Source: Albimonas pacifica
GTDB lineage: Bacteria > Pseudomonadota > Alphaproteobacteria > Rhodobacterales > Rhodobacteraceae
Reading direction: 5' to 3'
NCBI RefSeq assembly: GCF_900113695.1
Contig: NZ_FOQH01000009.1
Location: 15,120 to 79,119, forward strand
Length of the DNA stretch: 64,000 nt
The position numbers were made by a program, and so were the translations under genes. The notes beneath the pieces are model-generated. The model did not search any database. It was given only the letters and a program-made list of their open reading frames with translations, and was not told the DNA's origin. Positions 60,048 through 64,000 of the stretch are shown piece after piece; the first letter of the stretch is position 1, and each line of letters begins with the position of its first letter.

Positions 60048-60131
60048 GATTCCGCCGGATCGCGACTGGCGCGACGGCAAGATCCTGATCCGGCGGGGGA
60101 ATCGACGGCGCACAACCGCATGCAGTTGCAT
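60048..60131. promoter_or_regulatory. Inverted repeats upstream of nuo promoter
   Basis: GATTCCGCCGGATC (from 60048) is mirrored by GATCCGGCGGGGGAATC (to about 60103) with a 3-nt insertion. A second palindrome, ATGCA-GT-TGCAT, lies at 60120-60131. Both lie upstream of the candidate -35 box. They could be operator sites; no regulator is suggested by the sequence itself. Confidence 0.4.
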
Positions 60132-60327
60132 ACGGCCGCATTGCTGCGCCGCGGAAGAATCGCGGGCGCCCTCGTCGGGCCGCCGCCTGCGCCGCAGGAG
60201 TCGCTCCGGGCGCGCCTGTTCCGCGGTGATGCAGCGCAAGGGATTGAGAAACCGTTTCCACCTGGCCGGACGGTCGCGCCGAACCCTGCGTCGCGCCGAT
60301 CGGGAGGGAGAGGGGATCCTCCGTCCT

Positions 60328-60355
60328 CGCGGGATCGGACGGATCCGATCCCGCG
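60328..60355 (-). terminator. Hairpin downstream of tRNA-Asp
   Basis: CGCGGGATCGGA and TCCGATCCCGCG form a perfect 12-bp stem with loop CGGA, 17 nt beyond the tRNA 3' end on the minus strand. No T-run follows. It plausibly ends or processes the tRNA transcript. Confidence 0.55.
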
Positions 60356-60372
60356 GGAGGAGTGGGCGGCGA

Positions 60373-60449
60373 TGGCGCGGTTGACGGGGCTCGAACCCGC
60401 GACCCCCGGCGTGACAGGCCGGTACTCTAACCAACTGAGCTACAACCGC
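60373..60449 (-). tRNA. tRNA-Asp (GTC)
   Basis: 77-nt cloverleaf with CCA encoded. Acceptor stem GCGGTTG/CAACCGC, D arm GCTCAGTTGGTTAGAGT, anticodon stem CCGGC/GCCGG with loop CTGTCAC (anticodon GTC), T arm GCGGGTTCGAGCCCCGT and discriminator G. Anticodon and G73 identity agree with aspartate. It precedes nuoA in the same direction. Confidence 0.96.
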
Positions 60450-60488
60450 AGCCGCCGTCCCGGTCCGGTTCGTTCCGGGAGTGGGCGG

Positions 60489-60517
60489 TTGATATTCGGC
60501 CGGGCCGGGGGCGTCAA
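60489..60517 (-). promoter_or_regulatory. Promoter of tRNA-Asp
   Basis: Minus-strand TTGACG (60512-60517) and TATCAA (60489-60494) are separated by 17 bp. The -10 box lies about 40 nt before the tRNA 5' end, a normal leader length. Confidence 0.65.
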
Positions 60518-60660
60518 TACCCCTTCAAGCGGAAAATCGGAGGAAATCCGCATGCCGTGAGGTCGGCTTTCCGCGGGCCCCGCGACGCCCATATGAAAGG
60601 GTCTCGCCGCAGGCGGGCTCCGCCCCGCACGCCCCGCCGATTTCTCCCCGGGAGACCCTC

Positions 60661-61101
60661 ATGTTTCGCACCCTGCTCGCCGCCTTCGCCCAGCCCGAGC
60701 CCCCCGAGCGGCTGGACACCGAGGACTCGCGGCTGGCGCTGGCGGCGCTGATGGTGCGCGCGGCGCGGGCCGACTCGATGTACGAGGCGAGCGAGCGGGC
60801 CGAGATCCTCGCCCGCCTCGCCGCCCGCCATTCCCTGCCCGAGGCGCAGGCCCGCGCGCTGCTCGAAGAGGCCGAGGCGCTGGAGGCCGAGGCCCCCGAC
60901 ACCGTCCGCTTCACCCGCCTCATCAAGCAGGCCGTCCCCTACGAGGACCGCACGGAGGTGATCGAGGCGCTGTGGGCCGTGGCGCTCGCCGACGGCGCCC
61001 GCGCCCCCGAGGAGGACGCCTTCCTGCGCCAGCTCGCCCCCCTGCTCGGCGTCTCCGACCAGGACAGCGCCCTCGCCCGTCGGCGCGCCGCCCGCGACTG
61101 A
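60661..61101 (+). CDS. TerB-family protein
   Basis: 146-aa all-helical cytoplasmic protein of the TerB fold. LALAALMVRAARADSMYEASE (about 25-45) and VIEALWAVALADGARAPEEDAFLRQLAPLLGVSD (about 99-132) are the two metal-site helix pairs. The D/E residues could bind calcium as in TerB. Stand-alone TerB proteins are common in Rhodobacterales and need not confer tellurite resistance; no other ter gene is nearby. Confidence 0.85.
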   Translation: MFRTLLAAFAQPEPPERLDTEDSRLALAALMVRAARADSMYEASERAEILARLAARHSLPEAQARALLEEAEALEAEAPDTVRFTRLIKQAVPYEDRTEVIEALWAVALADGARAPEEDAFLRQLAPLLGVSDQDSALARRRAARD

Positions 61102-61114
61102 CGCGCCCCCGGCC

Positions 61115-61160
61115 CGGGGAGCAGGCGCGACCTCTGTTCCCTGGCGAGTCCGGAAGCGCC
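61115..61160 (+). repeat. Decayed right end of the large hairpin family
   Basis: GGGGAGCAGGCGCGACCTCT then GTTCCCTGGCGAGTCCGG resembles the right end and tail of copy 3 (GGGGAACAGGCGCGGCCCTG then TTTCCGGGTGAG). The left arm and central stems are missing, so this is read as a fragment. The resemblance is about three quarters by eye. Confidence 0.5.
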
Positions 61161-61251
61161 CGGCACGGCCGGCCCGAACGCCCCCCGGTTGCCAAATCCC
61201 TCTCCCGGACGCAGGCTCGCGCGCGATCCTCTCCCCCTCCCGGAGCCTCCG

Positions 61252-62661
61252 ATGACCCATCCCGCCCTTCCCGCCGTCCTGGAGCGACTCGACCAGGATC
61301 TCGACGCGGGGCTCGAGCGGCTGTTCCACCTGCTGCGCTTCCCCTCCATCTCGACCGACCCCGCCTACAAGGGCGACTGCGCCGCGGCGGCCGAGTGGCT
61401 GGCGGGCGAGTTGAGCGGCCTCGGCTTCGACGCGCAGGTGCGCCCCACGCCCGGCCACGCGATGGTCGTGGCCCATGGCGACGCGCTGGCCGAAGAGGGC
61501 GCCGACGGCCCCAGCCTGCTGTTCTACGGCCACTACGACGTGCAGCCCGTCGACCCGCTGAACCTGTGGGATGACGAGCCCTTCGATCCGAAGATCGACA
61601 CGCTCCCCGACGGCCGGCGCGTGATCCGCGCCCGCGGGGCGGCCGACGACAAGGGCCAGCTGATGACCTTCGTCGAGGCCTGCCGCGCCTGGGTCGCGGT
61701 CCACGGCAAGCTGCCCGCCCGCGTCTCGATCCTGTTCGAGGGGGAGGAGGAATCGGGCTCCCCCAACCTGGTCCCGTTCCTGAAGGCGAACGCGCAGGAG
61801 CTGTCGAAGGACATCGCCCTGATCTGCGACACCGGCATGTTCGCCCCCGGCAAGCCCGGCATCACCACCATGCTCCGCGGGCTGGTCGGCGAGCAGATCA
61901 CGGTGAAGGCCGCCAACCGCGACCTGCATTCGGGCATGTACGGCTCGGCCGCCGCCAACCCGATCCGGGTGCTGGCGAAGATCCTCGCCTCCCTGCACGA
62001 CGACCAGGGGCGCGTGCAGATCCCCGGCTTCTACGACGACGTCGACGAGCTGCCCGAGGAGATCCGCGCCCAGTGGCAGGCCCTGCCCTTCTCGGCGCAG
62101 GAGTTTCTGGGCGAGGTCGGCCTGAGCCATCCCGCCGGCGAGCAGGACCGCTCGGCCCTCGAGATGATCTGGTCGCGCCCGACCTGCGAGTTCAACGGCA
62201 TCTCCGGCGGCTACGAGGGCGAGGGCTTCAAGACCGTGATCCCTGCGCAGGCCTTCGCCAAGGTCTCCTGCCGGCTGGTCTCGCGCCAGGACCCCGAGAA
62301 GATCCGCGCCTCCCTGCGCGCCTTCGTCGAGGCCCAGCTTCCGCCGGACTGCACGGTCGAGTGGCATCCCCACGGCGGCGCCGGCGCCACGGTGATGGAT
62401 TTCTCGAAACCCTCCTTCGAGGCGGCGCGCGAGGCGCTGTCGGCCGAGTGGGAGACCGAGGCCGCCTTCATCGGCTCGGGCGGCTCGATCCCGGTGGCGG
62501 GGCATTTCCAGAGCCTGCTGGACATGCCGTCGATGCTGATCGGCTTCGGGCTGGACGACGACCGCATCCACTCGCCGAACGAGAAATACGACCTCGAGAG
62601 CTTCCGCAAAGGCGCCCGCGCGTGGGCGCGCATCCTCGCGAAGCTCGCCGAGAAGGGCTGA
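61252..62661 (+). CDS. M20-family metallopeptidase (dipeptidase type)
   Basis: 469-aa zinc peptidase of the M20/M25/M40 group, probably a dipeptidase in peptide or amino-acid salvage. Metal ligands lie in LFYGHYDVQP (about 89-98), ARGAADDKGQ (about 126-135) and FEGEEESGS (about 163-171), with a late His near the C-terminus. The long dimerisation domain (about 205-390) is present. The ATG follows CCGGAG. It is followed by a terminator. Confidence 0.9.
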   Translation: MTHPALPAVLERLDQDLDAGLERLFHLLRFPSISTDPAYKGDCAAAAEWLAGELSGLGFDAQVRPTPGHAMVVAHGDALAEEGADGPSLLFYGHYDVQPVDPLNLWDDEPFDPKIDTLPDGRRVIRARGAADDKGQLMTFVEACRAWVAVHGKLPARVSILFEGEEESGSPNLVPFLKANAQELSKDIALICDTGMFAPGKPGITTMLRGLVGEQITVKAANRDLHSGMYGSAAANPIRVLAKILASLHDDQGRVQIPGFYDDVDELPEEIRAQWQALPFSAQEFLGEVGLSHPAGEQDRSALEMIWSRPTCEFNGISGGYEGEGFKTVIPAQAFAKVSCRLVSRQDPEKIRASLRAFVEAQLPPDCTVEWHPHGGAGATVMDFSKPSFEAAREALSAEWETEAAFIGSGGSIPVAGHFQSLLDMPSMLIGFGLDDDRIHSPNEKYDLESFRKGARAWARILAKLAEKG

Positions 62662-62684
62662 GGCGCGACGCCTCGGGACGCGGA

Positions 62685-62711
62685 AAGGGGACGCGCGGGC
62701 GTCCCCTTCTT
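62685..62711 (+). terminator. Terminator of the M20 peptidase gene
   Basis: AAGGGGACGC-GCGG-GCGTCCCCTT, a perfect 10-bp stem followed by CTTCGTTTCG, 24 nt after the stop. Confidence 0.75.
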
Positions 62712-62716
62712 CGTTT

Positions 62717-62780
62717 CGGGCGGTCCTCGCGTCGGACGGTCTTCGCGTCGGGCGGTCTTCGAGTGGGGCGGTCTTCGTTC
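62717..62780. repeat. 16-bp tandem repeat, four units
   Basis: Four head-to-tail 16-bp units: CGGGCGGTCCTCGCGT, CGGACGGTCTTCGCGT, CGGGCGGTCTTCGAGT and GGGGCGGTCTTCGTTC, with a degenerate start of a fifth (CGGAGCGTC). It lies between the M20 terminator and the end of the leftward small gene. Confidence 0.85.
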
Positions 62781-62796
62781 CGGAGCGTCGCGGCGC

Positions 62797-63078
62797 TCAG
62801 CGCGCCCGGCGGCGGCCGGTGCGGCGGGTCCCGGCGGTCTCGGCGGCGGCCAGGCCCTCGGCGAGGACGGCGGTCATCGGGTGATCGGAGGCCTCGGCGG
62901 CGTAGCGGGCGTGGAGGGCGCGGACGGCCTCGGTCGTGCCCTCGTCCCGGCTGCGGCCCAGCGCCCAGTCGAAGAAGATCGCCCGGCAGGCCACGGCGTC
63001 GATCCCGGGCATGCGATAGGCCTCGGCGATCAGGCCGCGGGGGTCGAGCGGATCGGACGGGGGGCGAGACTGGCCCAT
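62797..63078 (-). CDS. Small conserved-looking hypothetical protein
   Basis: 93-aa soluble protein. The segment LIAEAYRMPGIDAVACRAIFFDWALG (about 16-41) recalls short proteins I have seen in Rhodobacterales beside cckA, but I cannot name a family. The C-terminal 12 residues are Arg/Thr-rich. The minus-strand start has an AGGAG-type box. It lies upstream of the 44-bp palindrome region, and both it and the cckA-like gene read leftward. Confidence 0.65.
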   Translation of the reverse strand: MGQSRPPSDPLDPRGLIAEAYRMPGIDAVACRAIFFDWALGRSRDEGTTEAVRALHARYAAEASDHPMTAVLAEGLAAAETAGTRRTGRRRAR

Positions 63079-63649
63079 GGGCGGCTCCTGTCGGGGCGGG
63101 AGCGCCGCGCGCTCCCCGCCCGCACCCCTAGCCGCGCGAGCGCCCGCCCTGCAACCGCGGAGGCGACGGGGCGCAGGTCGCTTCCCGACCTCCGCCCGGG
63201 GCGATCCCGCCGCCGGAGGTCTCGTCTCCCCGCCCGCGCGCCTGACGGGGCGGCCGCGGGAGCGCCCGGCGCAGGGCCTGCTCCGACACCGCCGGACAAG
63301 GTCCCATCAGCCGGCGGGCGCCCTCGCCGCTCTCGACGCTCGGCCCCCGCCCGGCGGCTGGCGCGAGTTGACAGCTGTCAACTCGCGCCAGCCGCCAGCC
63401 GTCGCCGCGCACGGATCGGCCGCCCTCGGGCCCGGCGCGCCGACGCCCGAGCGCCAGGTGTCCGACGCCAGCGGCGGAGCGGCGCGTCGATGCCGATCGG
63501 CGCGGAGCCGGGCGGCCTGCCGGCGCCGGTCGGCCCCCGACGGGGCGGAAGCCGGCGGGCTCGGGGCGGCGTCCACGTCCCTCCGGTTCCGCCGGGGTCC
63601 CGCCGCCGGCCGCAGGCGACCGGGCCGGAGGCGGCGCGGCGGCGTCGGG
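63079..63649. other. Intergenic region with a long perfect palindrome
   Basis: 571-bp gap downstream of the cckA-like gene. Apart from the palindrome at 63353-63396, it is GC-rich without a credible ORF. The frames open here on the minus strand have no family features. Confidence 0.45.
63353..63396. repeat. Perfect 44-bp palindrome
   Basis: Two 22-nt arms with no spacer. The centre reads GTTGACAG|CTGTCAAC, flanked by CTGGCGCGA/TCGCGCCAG and GGCGG/CCGCC. No mismatch occurs in 22 pairs. Without a loop it is a DNA-level palindrome rather than a good RNA hairpin. Confidence 0.9.
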
Positions 63650-64000
63650 TCAGGCGGCCTCCCGGTCGCCCTGGGCCTCGCGGATCGCGGCGGAGAGGTC
63701 GGCCAGCGAGTAGGGCTTGGGCAGGAACACGAAGTCCCGCAGCCCCTCCAGGTTGCGGCGGAAGGCGCCCTCGGCGTAGCCGGAGACGAAGACCACCGCC
63801 ACGTCGGGCCGCGTCTCGCGCGCGGTCTTCACCCAGCTCGGGCCGTCGAGGCCCGGCATCACCACGTCCGAGACGATGACGTCGACGTGGAAGCCGGGAT
63901 CCTCGAGGATCTCCAGCGCCTCCTCCGCGTTCTCGGCCTCGACCACCTGGTAGCCGCGCAGGCCCAGCGCGCGGGTGGCGAAGGAGCGCACCGGCGCCTC
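63650..64000 (-). CDS. cckA: C-terminal receiver domain of a CckA-like hybrid kinase (partial)
   Basis: The last 116 codons of a gene that continues past the window edge (the frame is open and reads EAPVRSFA into the edge). It is a response-regulator receiver domain: phospho-acceptor Asp in VIVSDVVMPGLDG, FVSGYAEGAF and the Lys in FLPKPYSL. GYAE and FLPKP are characteristic of the receiver of CckA, the hybrid histidine kinase that controls CtrA in alphaproteobacteria. Other hybrid kinases remain possible. Confidence 0.75.
   Translation of the reverse strand, partial: EAPVRSFATRALGLRGYQVVEAENAEEALEILEDPGFHVDVIVSDVVMPGLDGPSWVKTARETRPDVAVVFVSGYAEGAFRRNLEGLRDFVFLPKPYSLADLSAAIREAQGDREAA

Noticed and set aside
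63128-63576. Small minus-strand ORFs around the 44-bp palindrome
   Set aside because: They overlap the palindrome, are Arg/Ala/Pro-rich, lack ribosome sites and resemble no family.

Overview
The window is about 64 kb of very GC-rich (roughly 70% or more by eye), densely coded chromosomal DNA. It suggests an alphaproteobacterium of the Rhodobacterales/Paracoccaceae type. The grounds are a nuoA-N operon interrupted by small extra ORFs, including a DUF5337-like protein, a NuoE with a long C-terminal helix-hairpin-helix tail, nuoN followed by birA, coaX and RNase J, an NDUFS6-like zinc-finger protein, a CckA-type receiver domain, and a tRNA-Asp with encoded CCA. This placement is inference from gene content, not from a search. 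I see no prophage, insertion sequence, integron or CRISPR array. Region 1 (1-7,650): an HSD10-like SDR and a rhodanese protein, a small membrane protein, a thiolase, class II fructose-bisphosphatase (glpX), and a soluble double-PAS methyl-accepting protein. Region 2 (7,650-12,430): homoserine dehydrogenase, a GC-rich gap made of ~119-bp tandem repeats, and a large exported MscS-type channel. Region 3 (12,429-21,154): a fatty-acid oxidation cluster. A leftward acyl-CoA ligase plus SDR pair faces a rightward thiolase, FadJ-type multifunctional enzyme, acyl-CoA dehydrogenase and alpha-methylacyl-CoA racemase, which together could oxidise 2-methyl-branched acyl chains. Region 4 (21,390-31,538): lipocalin, SlyD-type isomerase, SDR, AlgH, a DsbD-domain protein, a MaoC hydratase with a palindrome-rich promoter, ribF, a sulfotransferase-like protein, an NDUFS6-like zinc protein and polA. 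Region 5 (31,940-41,622): serine hydrolase, the coupled comF-grxC-nitrilase set, an NDUFAF5/BioC-like methyltransferase, hemH, a 56-aa membrane protein and a cyclopropane-fatty-acid synthase. Region 6 (39,937-59,911, leftward): nuoABC-x-D-x-E-x-F-x-GHI-x-JKLMN, then birA, coaX and rnj, with most stops and starts overlapping. A recognisable sigma70-like promoter lies upstream of nuoA. Region 7 (60,373-64,000): tRNA-Asp, a TerB protein, an M20 peptidase, a small hypothetical protein, a 44-bp perfect palindrome and the truncated end of a cckA-like kinase gene. The most unusual content is non-coding. Four ~160-nt copies of a fully self-complementary element (132-293, 4177-4339, 31661-31824, 36408-36567) sit in intergenic gaps, all in the same orientation. 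Their stems differ in sequence between copies but remain paired by compensatory changes. Each has a second, REP-like 33-nt repeat within about 200 bp. This looks like an undescribed family of structured intergenic elements in this lineage.
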